In this document: piece by piece, positions 1-9,814 of the stretch
How the letters are laid out: each line of letters begins with the position of its first letter
Numbering within the stretch: position 1 is the stretch's first letter
Assembly (NCBI GenBank): GCA_003141555.1
Contig: PLMN01000033.1
Location: 40,358 to 104,357 of the forward strand
DNA length: 64,000 nucleotides
Direction of reading: 5' to 3'
From: Candidatus Aminicenantota bacterium
Lineage (GTDB): Bacteria > Acidobacteriota > Aminicenantia > Aminicenantales > UBA4085
Notes under the pieces: model-generated
What the model saw: the letters and a program-made list of their open reading frames with translations, nothing else
Databases searched by the model: none
Told to the model about the DNA's origin: nothing
Program-made: the position numbers and the translations under genes

Positions 1-1052
1 TCCTTTAAATAATAGCGGTCGGCGAAATGGACATACGTCCGGCGTGGATTCGGCAGGCCGTCGCGGTCGAGAGTCTCGTCGTAGCCGATGTCGATCTTCT
101 GGCCGGCCCGGGCCGCCGAAAGGGAGAGCCGGAGGTGTCCCGTCACTTCCCGTCCGAAATCGACGATGACGAACTCGTGCTCTTTCCCGGCGGCCAGCCG
201 GACCGGCCATTGGAGCCGTTCGGCCGGGGCTTTCACCCGCCGGCGGGCGGCCATCTCCACGGCCACGGTGATGTCCTCTTCGGTCTCGTTCAGAGGCCCG
301 GCCTGGTAGCTCCCGCGCGAAACGAGGGCGCGGGCTTCAACCAGCGCGGAAGCGAGGCGCGGGATATCGCGCGGGATGAGACGGACCCAAGGCGCGCAGC
401 CGGCGGGCCCGATGACCTCGGCCGACGGCCATTCGCGGTCGTCGAAGCCGGGGGTCTCCCAGCCGTCGGGGACCTGACGGGTGTCGCAGACCTCATAGAA
501 GCCGAAATGGGACATCATGACCGGCAGGAACTGGCGGTAGGCCAGGGCCGGCGTCGTTTTCCAGGTCGCATCGCTGATGATCTTTTCGCCGGAGGCGGCC
601 GTCACTTCGACGAACAACCCCGGCCGCGAGCGCATGGAGGTCGCGCAGACCTGGCCGACGTGGTGGACGAGGACGGCCAGAACATGGCGCCCAGGACCGG
701 CCGGGATTTTGATCGTGTCGTAGGTCTTGTAGGAGATCTCCGAAGGAGCGGTGCCGCGGTCGAGCGCTCGCCCGTCCAGGAAGAGTTGATAGACGTTATC
801 CGCGGCGATGTCGATGATGAGCGGGCCGGGCGCCTCGAACGTCTTGCGGAAATACGCGTAGCTGTTGCGTCCTTCGTATCCGGCGCTCGCCGGGACCCAT
901 ATCCAGTTGGCCCGGAAATCGGTCCGGGGAGGCCGCGGGCTGAGCCGGTTGTCGAGCTGATCGCCCGGCCGGGAAAAGGCCCCGGCTGCGCCGGCGGCTA
1001 AGAATATAAGGAGAAGAACAATCGTCTTTCGCCATCCGCCATTCTTGAGCAT
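1..1052 (-). CDS. Alpha-L-rhamnosidase, GH78-like (N-terminal part, runs off the left edge)
   Basis: Secreted glycosidase expected to remove terminal alpha-L-rhamnose from plant or bacterial polysaccharides. Reading the minus strand from the ATG at 1052 gives a signal peptide (MLKNGGWRKTIVLLLIFLAA), then a beta-sandwich with ANWIWVPAS, a carbohydrate-binding stretch (DNVYQLFLDGRALDRG), and further on DFGREVTGHLRL and IGYDETL, all typical of the N-terminal modules of GH78 enzymes. A ribosome site AAAGGAG lies 7 bases before the ATG. The catalytic (alpha/alpha)6 barrel is outside the window, so activity cannot be judged. The gene is divergent from the glycosidase-like gene at 1169, suggesting one polysaccharide-degradation locus. 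Confidence 0.8.
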   Translation of the reverse strand, partial: MLKNGGWRKTIVLLLIFLAAGAAGAFSRPGDQLDNRLSPRPPRTDFRANWIWVPASAGYEGRNSYAYFRKTFEAPGPLIIDIAADNVYQLFLDGRALDRGTAPSEISYKTYDTIKIPAGPGRHVLAVLVHHVGQVCATSMRSRPGLFVEVTAASGEKIISDATWKTTPALAYRQFLPVMMSHFGFYEVCDTRQVPDGWETPGFDDREWPSAEVIGPAGCAPWVRLIPRDIPRLASALVEARALVSRGSYQAGPLNETEEDITVAVEMAARRRVKAPAERLQWPVRLAAGKEHEFVIVDFGREVTGHLRLSLSAARAGQKIDIGYDETLDRDGLPNPRRTYVHFADRYYLK

Positions 1053-1168
1053 TCGCCGTCTCCTTTGGTGCCTAGGGCCTCATTTTAGGTTGAACAAAGG
1101 CAATTGACAACAAGAGCCTTCCCTTCCGGGGCTCGACGCGGCGGCTTCCTTCGACTATCATTCATTCC

Positions 1169-3550
1169 ATGAGACGCAGACGATCGTGTTCCTGGAGCCT
1201 GTTGGGCCGCCGGGCTTTGCTTTCGATCGCGGCGGTCGTCTGCTTCGGCCTCCTGATCGCGGCATCCCGCGGAGAAACGCTCGATGAAATCTTCGCCCGC
1301 AAGATCGCTTATACGACGGCCAGCCCGTTCTACAAGGAGCTCCACACGCCCCATCTCCGAAACTTCCCGCCCCAGCCCCAGCGTGTGGGGCCGGACGAAT
1401 TTCCAATCGACGGGAGCTGGTCCATCCGCGTTGAAGGAACGATCGAACCCCCCGGCCCCTTCGCCGTCGAGGAGCTGCGGAGCTTCTTCAAGGACGCCGG
1501 TGGAATCGGCCTCGCGGAAGGCGGAACCGAAAAGGCAATCGTCCTCCGCATCGCCGGACGAGCCGCGAGCCGGATCGAGGCCGAAAGCTACGTCCTCGAG
1601 GCGCGCCCGGGCCGCGTCGAAATCACCAGCCCTTCCTGGCGCGGCGTCCTCTACGGAGTCTATTTCCTCGAGCAGGTTCTGCTCGAACGCGGCGCTCCGG
1701 TCCTTTCCCCCCGCCATGACGAGCGCCGGCCCGTTTACGACGTGCGCATGTTCGGCGACGTCTATGGAACGTTCACCGTCAGCGGACTGCGAATTGCCCG
1801 CCCGGTCAACCGGGACACGTTCTCGGCCCTCAGCCGCTTCGGGGCCAACGCCACGTTTACGTTCGTCCAGCTGGGCGATTACCTGGATGGATCGGTCTAT
1901 CCCGAGCTGGCTAACCCCGACCGGGAGAAGAACCTGACCGAGCTGGCCCGCCTGGCCGAGCTGGCTAAATCGGCAGGGCTCGACCTCTATTTGGATGCCT
2001 ACAATCCCAAGCTGCCCGAAGACCACCCGGTCTTTCGGGCCCACCCGAACGCCCGGGGCGCCCATCAATTCGGCGACAAGATCCGCAGCCTCTGCTCTTC
2101 GGACCCGGAGACGCTGAAGTTCATCGCCGATTCCTGGGCGGACGTCTTCCGCCGCGTGCCCGCGCTCGGGGGGATGGTGGCCATCATCGGGGGCGAGGGC
2201 TTCTACCACTGCTACATGCGGGCCGGGAAGGACGGACCGGACTGCCCGCGCTGCCGGGAACGGGAGCCGGAAGACGTCGTGGCCGGCTTGACCAACGCCG
2301 TGTTCCGGGCCATCCGGAAGGTCAAGCCGGACGCGGAGCTCCTAGCCTGGCCCTACTCGGCCTTCATCTGGTCCAGGGATCCTTTCCAGCTCGGCCTGAT
2401 CGGGAAGCTCGATCCCGGAATCCAGATCGTCCCCGAAATCGACAAGGATTATCTCTATCAGAAAGACGGCTACACCAAGAACATCTGGGACTACTCGATC
2501 GACTTCCTCGGGCCCAGCGACCGCTACAGGGCGATGTCGGAGGCCGCGCGGCGGCGCGGGCTCAAGGTCTGCTGCAAAACCGAAACCGCCGTTTCGATGG
2601 AGATGAACGGCGTTCCTTTCCTTCCGGCCTTGAAGCGCTGGGGCGATCGCGCCTCCGTCATTCGGGCGGAAAAGCCGGATTCGATCTTCTACGCCTACGA
2701 CATCGCCGGCTTTGCCCGCTCCCGGCCGGAGGAGCTGGCCGGACTGCTGAGCTGGTCGCCCGCCGGGACCCCGGAGGCGGAGATCCGGGCGATGGCCCGC
2801 CGCGACTTCGGCCCGGCGGCCGCGGACGGGGTCGTCGAGGCCTGGGCGGATTTCAGCGAAGCGCTCGGGCACACGTCCTATCTGACCCACGGCTATTACA
2901 TGGGGCCGAGCTTCATCGCCCCCGGCCAGCCCCTGATGCTGAAAGAAGATCAAATGCCCCGCGAATTGTCCGGCCGGTTCTTTTACCTGGCCGAGACCGA
3001 CTTGTCCGAGGGGACCTCCGAGGCGTTGCGGCTCCGGCCGATTTACGCCGCGGACGTCAAGGCATCGCCGGCCGAAACCGCGGACATGGAAAAAGCGGCC
3101 ATGCTTTGGGACGGGGGAGTGGCCAAGCTCTCCTCGGCCCTGAGCGTCGTCCAGGCACCGTATCGGAGCGAGCTCGGCCGCGAGCTCGACATGGCGGCCT
3201 ATTTAGGGACGGCCTTCCGGGCCGTCGTCGACTCCGACAGGTTCTTCGGCCTCCGGCGGCGCTTTGAAGAGCTCCTCAAGGCGTCCCCGAAAACGGAAGC
3301 CTCCCGCCGCGAGGCCCCGGCCGTCCTCGACGAGATGGAGCGGATCGCCGCGTCGGACCTGGCCAACGCCAGGCGGGGATTGGCGATCGCCAAGCGGGAC
3401 CCGCGGCTCGACCTGGCGGTCCGGCTCGATCTTGATTATCCGTCTCTCACTTCGATCATCGAGGCGAAAATCCGATATGCCGAAACCGCCGTCCGGCGGC
3501 AATTCGCGGAGGCGCGGGCGGAGGCGCAGGGATCCTCCCGCGGAAAATAA
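1169..3550 (+). CDS. Secreted glycoside hydrolase-like protein with GH20-type N-terminal domain
   Basis: A 793-residue exported protein with a hydrophobic signal segment at about 14-34. Residues 80-175 look like the zincin-like N-terminal domain shared by GH20, GH67 and GH84 enzymes, including the typical SPSWRGVLYGVYFLEQ stretch. Residues 185-540 look like a TIM barrel (ARFGAN-type helix start, LDLYLDAYNPK, GGEGFYHCYM, LLAWPYSAFIW). The C-terminal 200 residues are helical. The exact family and catalytic acids cannot be assigned by eye. It is divergent from the rhamnosidase and 12 bases upstream of the C1 peptidase, so probably co-transcribed with the latter. No clear Shine-Dalgarno precedes the ATG, so the start is less certain. 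Confidence 0.7.
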   Translation: MRRRRSCSWSLLGRRALLSIAAVVCFGLLIAASRGETLDEIFARKIAYTTASPFYKELHTPHLRNFPPQPQRVGPDEFPIDGSWSIRVEGTIEPPGPFAVEELRSFFKDAGGIGLAEGGTEKAIVLRIAGRAASRIEAESYVLEARPGRVEITSPSWRGVLYGVYFLEQVLLERGAPVLSPRHDERRPVYDVRMFGDVYGTFTVSGLRIARPVNRDTFSALSRFGANATFTFVQLGDYLDGSVYPELANPDREKNLTELARLAELAKSAGLDLYLDAYNPKLPEDHPVFRAHPNARGAHQFGDKIRSLCSSDPETLKFIADSWADVFRRVPALGGMVAIIGGEGFYHCYMRAGKDGPDCPRCREREPEDVVAGLTNAVFRAIRKVKPDAELLAWPYSAFIWSRDPFQLGLIGKLDPGIQIVPEIDKDYLYQKDGYTKNIWDYSIDFLGPSDRYRAMSEAARRRGLKVCCKTETAVSMEMNGVPFLPALKRWGDRASVIRAEKPDSIFYAYDIAGFARSRPEELAGLLSWSPAGTPEAEIRAMARRDFGPAAADGVVEAWADFSEALGHTSYLTHGYYMGPSFIAPGQPLMLKEDQMPRELSGRFFYLAETDLSEGTSEALRLRPIYAADVKASPAETADMEKAAMLWDGGVAKLSSALSVVQAPYRSELGRELDMAAYLGTAFRAVVDSDRFFGLRRRFEELLKASPKTEASRREAPAVLDEMERIAASDLANARRGLAIAKRDPRLDLAVRLDLDYPSLTSIIEAKIRYAETAVRRQFAEARAEAQGSSRGK

Positions 3551-3562
3551 AGGAGGTGTTTC

Positions 3563-4783
3563 ATGAAAAAACTCGGATTCTTTGTCATGGCCTGTCTTCT
3601 CCTCCCGGGGATTGTCCTCTGTCAGGAGAAAAATCGGGACAAGGGAATATTCGTCGAGCCGAAGAACCCCTACTGGGACGAGATCATGAAAGCCGTGGGG
3701 GAGTTCGGCAAGACGAAGCCGGTGCCCCCGACGGCGTTCGTGGTCGATCTCAGCGGCTTCGAAGCGCCCAAGGGTCTGGAGGGATTCAACCCGGTCTGGC
3801 ACAATCCCCCGACATCGCAAGGCAATACGAACACCTGCTGGTGTTTTTCGACCGTCTCCATGTTCGAATCGGAAGTCTACAGGCTCTACGGGAAAAAGGT
3901 CCGCCTCTCGGAAGCCTACACGGTCTACGGCGAGTATATCGAGCGGGCTAAGAGGTTCATTCGCGAGCGCGGCGATTCCGCCGTCGCCGAAGGCTCCGAA
4001 GCCAACGCGGTCACCCGGGACTGGAAGCTGTATGGCTGCCTTCCGTGGGAGGCCTACAGTGGATTGAAGCCCGGCCAGAAATTTCATGACCACTCGAAGC
4101 TGATCGAGGAGGTTTCGTCCTACCTCAATCATCTCAAGGGCGCCGACGCCTGGAACGAGGACGAAGCGGTCAAGACGGTCAAGGCCATCCTGAATCACTA
4201 TTTGGGCGTGCCGCCGGAGAAATTCACCGTCGACGGACGAGAATATACGCCCCAAAGCTACCTCCGGGATTACCTGAAGATCAATCCCGACGACTATGTC
4301 GACGTCCTGTCCTACAAGCAAAAGCCTTTCGGCCAGCAAGTCGAATACGAGGTGCCGGACAATTGGTGGCACGGCCGGGACTACTATAATGTGCCCCTGG
4401 AGACTTACCTGAAGATCCTGAAAAGCGCCCTGGGCCGCGGCTATTCGCTGAGCCTGGGGGGGGACGTCTCCGAGCCGGGGAAGAACGCCGAGAAGAAAGT
4501 CTTCATGATTCCGACCTTCGACATCCCTTCCGAGTACATCGACGACAACGCCCGGCAATTCCGGTTCAGCAACGGCACGACGACCGACGACCACGGCGTT
4601 CATCTCATCGGCTGCAAGGACGTGAACGGCAAGACCTGGTATCTCATCAAGGATTCAGGGTCGAGCTCGTTCGCCCGCGATCCCAAGGGATATTATTTCC
4701 TGACGGAAGACTACATCAAATTGAAGATGATGGATTTCATGGTTCATAAGGACGCCCTCAAAGGGTTTGTCGAGGTGAACTAG
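3563..4783 (+). CDS. Secreted papain-like cysteine peptidase (C1, bleomycin hydrolase-like)
   Basis: A 406-residue protein with an N-terminal signal segment, preceded by a very good ribosome site (AAAGGAGGTG). The catalytic core is visible: QGNTNTCWCFST, with the oxyanion Gln86 and nucleophile Cys92, and DDHGVHLIG with His347. The third member, normally Asn in an NSW(G) motif, is replaced by Asp364 in YLIKDSGSS. The insertion between Cys and His is long, as in C1B aminopeptidase C/bleomycin hydrolase, but the secretion signal is unlike those cytosolic enzymes. It follows the GH20-like gene by 12 bases, presumably in the same transcript. The family call is firm; substrate and whether the Asp variant is fully active are unknown. 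Confidence 0.8.
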   Translation: MKKLGFFVMACLLLPGIVLCQEKNRDKGIFVEPKNPYWDEIMKAVGEFGKTKPVPPTAFVVDLSGFEAPKGLEGFNPVWHNPPTSQGNTNTCWCFSTVSMFESEVYRLYGKKVRLSEAYTVYGEYIERAKRFIRERGDSAVAEGSEANAVTRDWKLYGCLPWEAYSGLKPGQKFHDHSKLIEEVSSYLNHLKGADAWNEDEAVKTVKAILNHYLGVPPEKFTVDGREYTPQSYLRDYLKINPDDYVDVLSYKQKPFGQQVEYEVPDNWWHGRDYYNVPLETYLKILKSALGRGYSLSLGGDVSEPGKNAEKKVFMIPTFDIPSEYIDDNARQFRFSNGTTTDDHGVHLIGCKDVNGKTWYLIKDSGSSSFARDPKGYYFLTEDYIKLKMMDFMVHKDALKGFVEVN

Positions 4784-4998
4784 ATAACCCTCATTATGTC
4801 TGGACCATTTTTAAGGGATTCAAAACTCAATTTCAGAGATCTCGATGATAAAATGGCTACCGCAGCCCAAAAGCGATAAGCTCGCTCATGGAATCGTTTT
4901 TCTTTCGGATCTGGACCAATTGGTGATCAGCCTGAATTGCGACTTGCTCAAGCCCGGCAAGCCGCGTTGGGCACCGCCCGCCGCGCGGAGGTTCTGAC

Positions 4999-5976
4999 AT
5001 GGAAGCCGCATTAAAAAGAGTCCGGGGCCGAGTCCTCGCCGCCTGCGCCGTCGCCGGCATCATCGGGATCTTCCTTTCGGCATCCGCGCCGAGCTCGCCT
5101 TCGACTCGATCCGATGCGGGAAAAACCATCCTCGTCCTGAGCGATACCCAAGCCCCGCTGTTCTTGGAAAGGCTGATTCTTCCTTGGAACCGCAACGAGG
5201 AAGCCCGCCAAAAGATCCTGGGGCTCGTTCTGAGTGAGCCCAATCCGGCGGCCGTCTTTCATCTCGGAGACGCCGTCGCCCGGGGCTCCGTGGAAAAGGA
5301 TTGGAAGCCGATCGACGATTTTCTCGCCCAGCTGAGGGCCCGGGGCGTCCCCGTTTACGGGGTCATAGGCAACCACGAATACATTTCATCATCCAGGGAG
5401 GGAGCGGCCCGCTTCAAGAAGCGTTTCCCGGAATTTCCGCTGTCTTGGTATTCCGTCCGCATTGTTCCGTTGGCCTTCATCGTCCTCAATTCCAATTTCG
5501 GGGAACTCACCAGAAAGGAGCGCGTCGAACAGCAAAAGTTTTACGCAGAGCAATTGGCGGCCTTGGAGAACGACCTGGAGGTAAAGGGCATCGTCGTCTG
5601 TGCCCATCACCCCCCCTATACGAACAACAAAATCATAAGCCGTTCCTTCGAAGGCGAACGGGAATTCGTTCCGCTTTTTCTCAAATCACGGAAGGCGAAG
5701 CTTTTTCTCAGCGGACACAGTCATGCCGCCGAGCACTTCATCCGGGAAGGAAAGCACTTTCTTGTGCTGGGCGGCGGCGGCGGCTTGCTCCACCCGCTCT
5801 ACATCGGCTCGAACGCGCGATACGAGGACCACTTCCCCCTGCGGACCGAGCGCCGCTGGTTCCATTATCTCCGCCTCCAAATGAACGAGGGAGGCTGGGA
5901 GGTGACGTTTCGAATGCTGCGGCAGGACCTGGCGAGCTGGGTTGACATCTACTCGTTTGGCGCCGCCTGGGATTGA
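4999..5976 (+). CDS. Exported calcineurin-like metallophosphoesterase
   Basis: A 325-residue protein with an N-terminal hydrophobic segment (about 13-30) suggesting export or membrane anchoring. The metallophosphoesterase signature blocks appear in order: LSDTQ, HLGDAV, GNHE, AHHPP and SGHSHA, supplying the Asp/His/Asn ligands of a two-metal centre. LVLGGGGGL follows the last block. The start is supported by GGAGG 7 bases upstream. Substrate (phosphomonoester, diester or nucleotide) cannot be deduced. The 215-base gap before it carries no convincing gene. Confidence 0.85.
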   Translation: MEAALKRVRGRVLAACAVAGIIGIFLSASAPSSPSTRSDAGKTILVLSDTQAPLFLERLILPWNRNEEARQKILGLVLSEPNPAAVFHLGDAVARGSVEKDWKPIDDFLAQLRARGVPVYGVIGNHEYISSSREGAARFKKRFPEFPLSWYSVRIVPLAFIVLNSNFGELTRKERVEQQKFYAEQLAALENDLEVKGIVVCAHHPPYTNNKIISRSFEGEREFVPLFLKSRKAKLFLSGHSHAAEHFIREGKHFLVLGGGGGLLHPLYIGSNARYEDHFPLRTERRWFHYLRLQMNEGGWEVTFRMLRQDLASWVDIYSFGAAWD

Positions 5977-6273
5977 CCGGCAGCCTTCCCCCCGGTCCAG
6001 CACGGAACGAGATCTTCAACCCGGCGGCCTGATCGACGCAAGGAGGAATGGATTGCTTCGCTTCTATGCTCCTCGGGGGCAAGTGATGAGCGCGTTCGAG
6101 AGAAAATCGGCGCTTTGTGTAAACGAGAATTTTCGGCCCCACATGGCCTTGCCAAAAAAGGAACGGTTGGAGTATAGTTTTAAAATCAAAAATAGGCTTC
6201 GCCGACGGGCATCGAAGCGGAGCACGGGGCGCATGTTCGTCCCCGCAACTCACCGATGGAAGGGAGGTCTTTC

Positions 6274-7326
6274 ATGAACGTTTCGAGTTCGCGCCGTTTT
6301 GCGATCTACATGTCTTTTCTATTGCTTGGCACATCGGCCCTTACGGCTCAGCCGAAGATCAATTATCACCTGATTAAGAAGGTCCCTCTCAGCGCCGCAC
6401 CGGGTGGCAAGGAATATTTTGACTATCTTACGATGGACCCTGCGGCGCGCCGTCTTTACCTATCGCACGGCACGGAGTTCAAGGTGCTCGATGCCGATAG
6501 CTATGCCGTGGTGGGCACGATCTCCGGCTTGGAACGGAGTCATGGGATCGCCTTGGTCAAGGATCTTGGCAAGGGATTCATCACGGATGGCAGCCTGGGC
6601 AAAGTATTCATGGTCGACCTCGCGACTTTAAAAATGACGGGCGAAATCAAAGCCGAACCCGATGCGGACGCTATCGTCTACGATCCGGCGTCAAAGCGCA
6701 TATTTTCGTTCAACGGAAACGCCAAGAACACGACGGTGATCGATCCCGTCAATGGGACCGTGGTCAAGACAATCCCCTTGGGCGGCGGTCCCGAAAACGC
6801 CGTCGCCGACGGCAAGGGAATCGTTTACAACAACAATGAAGAGACGAACGAGGTGGTGGTGATTGACTCCCAAACGCTCGGGATCAAAGCCCGGTGGCCG
6901 GTCGCCCCGGCCGGAGGCCCCACGGCCATAGCGATGGACATCGCGCACCGGCGGCTGTTCTCCGCGGGCCGCAACCCTCAGTTCCTCGTGATCATGAATG
7001 CCGACAGCGGCAAGGTCATCCAATCATTCCCGATCAGCGGCGGGGCGGACGCCACCGTCTTTGAGCCGGAAACGGGGCTTATCTTCACCTCGACCCGAGA
7101 GGGGATGATCCATATCTTCCATGAAGACTCGCCCGATAAGTATAGTGAGGTCCAGACGGTCAAGACCGAAGTCGGGGCCAAAACGATGGCGCTCGATCCC
7201 AAGACCCATAACCTCTTCCTGACCACCTCGGATTTTAATCCGCCTCCGGCTCCCACGCCGGATCGGCCACGTTCGAATCCGGTAGCGGTGCCGGGGACGT
7301 TCCGCCTGCTGGTTTACGGACGATAA
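6274..7326 (+). CDS. Secreted YVTN/YncE-type beta-propeller protein
   Basis: A 350-residue exported protein. The start at 6274 is chosen over an in-frame ATG 18 bases upstream because GGGAGG sits 6 bases before it and it places the signal peptide at the N-terminus. After the signal, repeated units of about 40 residues follow the pattern of YVTN propellers: KVLDADSYAVVGTI, VFMVDLATLKMTGEI, TTVIDPVNGTVVKTI, VVVIDSQTLGIKARW, LVIMNADSGKVIQSF. Such proteins form seven-bladed propellers used for binding or surface display; no enzymatic residues are evident. It ends 13 bases before the next gene, so the pair may be co-transcribed. Confidence 0.75.
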   Translation: MNVSSSRRFAIYMSFLLLGTSALTAQPKINYHLIKKVPLSAAPGGKEYFDYLTMDPAARRLYLSHGTEFKVLDADSYAVVGTISGLERSHGIALVKDLGKGFITDGSLGKVFMVDLATLKMTGEIKAEPDADAIVYDPASKRIFSFNGNAKNTTVIDPVNGTVVKTIPLGGGPENAVADGKGIVYNNNEETNEVVVIDSQTLGIKARWPVAPAGGPTAIAMDIAHRRLFSAGRNPQFLVIMNADSGKVIQSFPISGGADATVFEPETGLIFTSTREGMIHIFHEDSPDKYSEVQTVKTEVGAKTMALDPKTHNLFLTTSDFNPPPAPTPDRPRSNPVAVPGTFRLLVYGR

Positions 7327-7339
7327 TTGGACCGAGCCA

Positions 7340-8293
7340 ATGAAGGCGAGAGTTCGAGATCGCAAAAGCTCAAGGTCGACTCTGTGCGCCTTGGCCGTGC
7401 TTCTCATCATCCCAGTTGTTGCCGCACTTCCGGCGCGAGATAAAGGTTCCTCGTCTTCAAAGCCGGCCCGCTGGCCTTCTCCCGTGAGCGACGTCCTCGG
7501 CGATTATGACTCGGAACTTCGTCTGGCCAATGGACGCGTAAACATCGGCATGCTGGCCACGCGGCTGAAGGACTTGGGCGTCACGAGTTACTACTGGCTG
7601 CTCTGGCACGCTTCGACCGACTGGGAGGACCTCAAGCTCTTCCTGCCCAAGGCGGCCGAAGCCGGGATTGCGGTCACGGTTTATCTGGTCCCTCCTTCGG
7701 AAAGCCCTCCTCACGCAGATTGGTACTCGGAGCCTTTCCGACTCGACTATAAGCGATGGGGGGAGGAAATCGCCCGTTTGTCGCTCGAACACCCAAACCT
7801 CACGAGTTGGATCATCGACGATTTCTACGCCAATCATGAGCTCTTAACGCCCGTCTATGTCGGCGATATGCAGGCGCGGGCGAAGAAGGTAAATCCCGGT
7901 CTGGTTTTCATGCCCTTGATGTACTACAGCGAAATCAACGCTCAATTTGCCGAGGATTACCGCGGGGTCATCGACGGCGTTGTAGTCGCCTACCCGCATG
8001 ACCGCGAGGAAATAAGCAGGGCGCGGACCCCGCTCAACGGGCGGGATTCTTCAGACGGCGGGCGCTTTCACATTCCGTTCATCGTCATGACCGCCGGCGT
8101 CGAGGGCGAGTTCCGCCTCCGCTACGGAGACCCGGCGACACCCGAGCGGATCGCCGATTGGCTCCAGATGTGCCTCAACGCTTGGCGTGACGGTATCTGC
8201 GACGGCGTAGTGACGTATTGCCTCGATAAAAGCCCGGAGAGCAAGTCCTTTCCTTTGGCAAAAGGATTGTTCAAGGAATTCGAACGCTTTTAG
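7340..8293 (+). CDS. Exported TIM-barrel-like protein of unknown function
   Basis: A 317-residue protein with a signal segment at about 13-32. The body has features of a glycosidase-type TIM barrel: VTSYYWLLWHASTDWEDL, AGIAVTVYLVPPSESPP, LTSWIIDDFYAN (an Asp-Asp pair at the end of a strand), VNPGLVFMPLMYY, and GVVVAYPHD. The acidic residues in WIIDDF are candidates for catalysis. I do not recognise a named family. It follows the beta-propeller gene by 13 bases. No strong ribosome site precedes the ATG. Confidence 0.6.
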   Translation: MKARVRDRKSSRSTLCALAVLLIIPVVAALPARDKGSSSSKPARWPSPVSDVLGDYDSELRLANGRVNIGMLATRLKDLGVTSYYWLLWHASTDWEDLKLFLPKAAEAGIAVTVYLVPPSESPPHADWYSEPFRLDYKRWGEEIARLSLEHPNLTSWIIDDFYANHELLTPVYVGDMQARAKKVNPGLVFMPLMYYSEINAQFAEDYRGVIDGVVVAYPHDREEISRARTPLNGRDSSDGGRFHIPFIVMTAGVEGEFRLRYGDPATPERIADWLQMCLNAWRDGICDGVVTYCLDKSPESKSFPLAKGLFKEFERF

Positions 8294-8671
8294 TTTTCAA
8301 GCAAAACGGCAGGGCCGTGTCAATGGATGTTCGCAACTTCGGAGCCGTCGTTTGCCTCTTTAGCTAGCTGCTTGAGCCACCAGCTCATGAAGCCCATTGG
8401 GCCGGCATAAGTTTTTATCCTTCTTTATATCATTTCATCTCGATAAAAAATTCGTGCCCATTTTGTGCCTAAAAATTCATCAGGAATAGCCAAAAGCATC
8501 AAAAAATATCAAACTCTATCAAAATGGAAAACAGCGGAAAATCCTTTACAGGCAATCCATTTCTATTATGTTCAGGGCTTTCTGTTTTTGCCCATGATAT
8601 GACACTCGGTAGAAGTCGCGAGTTTAAGCCCTGTATCGCCCACCGCCCAAATCTTTTTATAATTCGTTCAC
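8294..8671. other. Intergenic, AT-rich, no convincing gene
   Basis: Markedly more AT-rich than its neighbours. Around 8613-8650 the plus strand resembles a degraded tRNA T-arm and acceptor (GTCGCGAGTTTAAGCCC then CGCCCACC), but the T-stem does not pair properly, so it is not called as a tRNA. Short open frames here have no recognisable features. Confidence 0.4.
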
Positions 8672-9517
8672 TCAGCGTCGTCGCCATTCGCCCCACCCCG
8701 TATTTCCATTGACATCCCGACCCGCGCTACGGGCCGCCGAGTCGCTCTTGAACGTGATTTCGTTTTCGCCGTCGTGGATTCGATCGACCGATCTGGAAGT
8801 GATCCGGTATGAATAAGCCAGGGTATCCGTACGCACCCAACGGATATTGAATCCAACATATGTCGCCGTAGCACGGCCGCCTTCGCAAGTGATGTTGCCC
8901 TCAACGGAGGTTACGGTGCCATATGAATCCTGACGAAAGGTTATGATCGTCCCATTGCAATTGCCACCATCAGAACAATCGTATTGAATCCAGGCGCCAG
9001 CGATCTTTCTGGTTTCGTGCACGGCAGGAACGCCGCCGGCCGGGAAAACCGCCGGCGATCCGGCAAGACCCCCCGCGGCCGTATTAATGACGAAAAAGGC
9101 GGTCTCTGAATACCAATTATCGATATTAATCTGCACTTCGGTCTGTTTTAGGCTCGCGTACTGGACATTGGTAAAGTTCCCCAAACTAATCCCCCTGATA
9201 TCACCCTCATAGTCGGCGACGTACCGCTGGCCTCCGGTCGGTGTGTATGGGCCATAGCGCTTCCATGCGGCGTTCAGAAACGGCGTACCCGGTTTCTTGA
9301 TCGCGGCCCAGATAACATAGGAGCCTGTAGGCAAGATCTCCCCTTTCGAGAATGCATGTGGCGCCAACTCGATCAAGTTGCTCGGCACGCCGCCCGCATC
9401 GAGGGGCGCGAAAGTCGGCCTGGACTGCGCCTGCAGCTCGGGGGTATCCCAAACGAGACAAAGGACAAAGATCAGAACCGCCACGCTCCATCCTATGGCA
9501 TTACGACGTCCGATCAT
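8672..9517 (-). CDS. Secreted protein of unknown function
   Basis: A 281-residue protein. The start at 9517 is chosen because AAAAGGAG lies 8 bases upstream and a clean signal peptide follows (ending near LQAQ); the longer frame to 9631 would put about 38 unlikely residues in front. The mature part is rich in beta-type sequence with aromatic and Thr/Gly residues; four Cys fall close together (YDCSDGGNC and ITCEGG), probably disulfide-bonded outside the cytoplasm. No family is recognised. It is isolated on the minus strand between two scarred intergenic regions. Confidence 0.6.
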   Translation of the reverse strand: MIGRRNAIGWSVAVLIFVLCLVWDTPELQAQSRPTFAPLDAGGVPSNLIELAPHAFSKGEILPTGSYVIWAAIKKPGTPFLNAAWKRYGPYTPTGGQRYVADYEGDIRGISLGNFTNVQYASLKQTEVQINIDNWYSETAFFVINTAAGGLAGSPAVFPAGGVPAVHETRKIAGAWIQYDCSDGGNCNGTIITFRQDSYGTVTSVEGNITCEGGRATATYVGFNIRWVRTDTLAYSYRITSRSVDRIHDGENEITFKSDSAARSAGRDVNGNTGWGEWRRR

Positions 9518-9814
9518 GGCTAGGCTCCTTTTGAGGGATAGGGATATGCTTTGCCGCGCCCGGAGACATTCTTTCCTGGAAAGCACGGAACCGATACTCC
9601 CCCATAATGGGGGGAGAATAACCCCGGCCACGGAATGAAGTCAAGAACTCGTTGTTCATCCGGACGACGAACCAGATCAAATCGGCGGTTGCTACAGCTC
9701 AGCGCCGAACGCGGAAGATGAAGGGTTGCAGTTCTCGGACGGCGACGCTGATAATGGTCTTCAAGCTTACGATGCAAGGCCGCCCAAGACGAGAACGGCG
9801 GTCCAATCTGAGTA

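Noticed and set aside
27..1001. 324-codon plus-strand open frame at the left edge
   Set aside because: It is a shadow of the GH78 gene on the minus strand, whose translation has a signal peptide and family motifs.
8613..8650. tRNA-like T-arm and acceptor on the plus strand
   Set aside because: The putative T-stem (GCGAG against CCTGT) does not pair and no other arms are present. Twelve bases match the tRNA flank repeat, so it may be a very degraded relative, but it cannot be supported.
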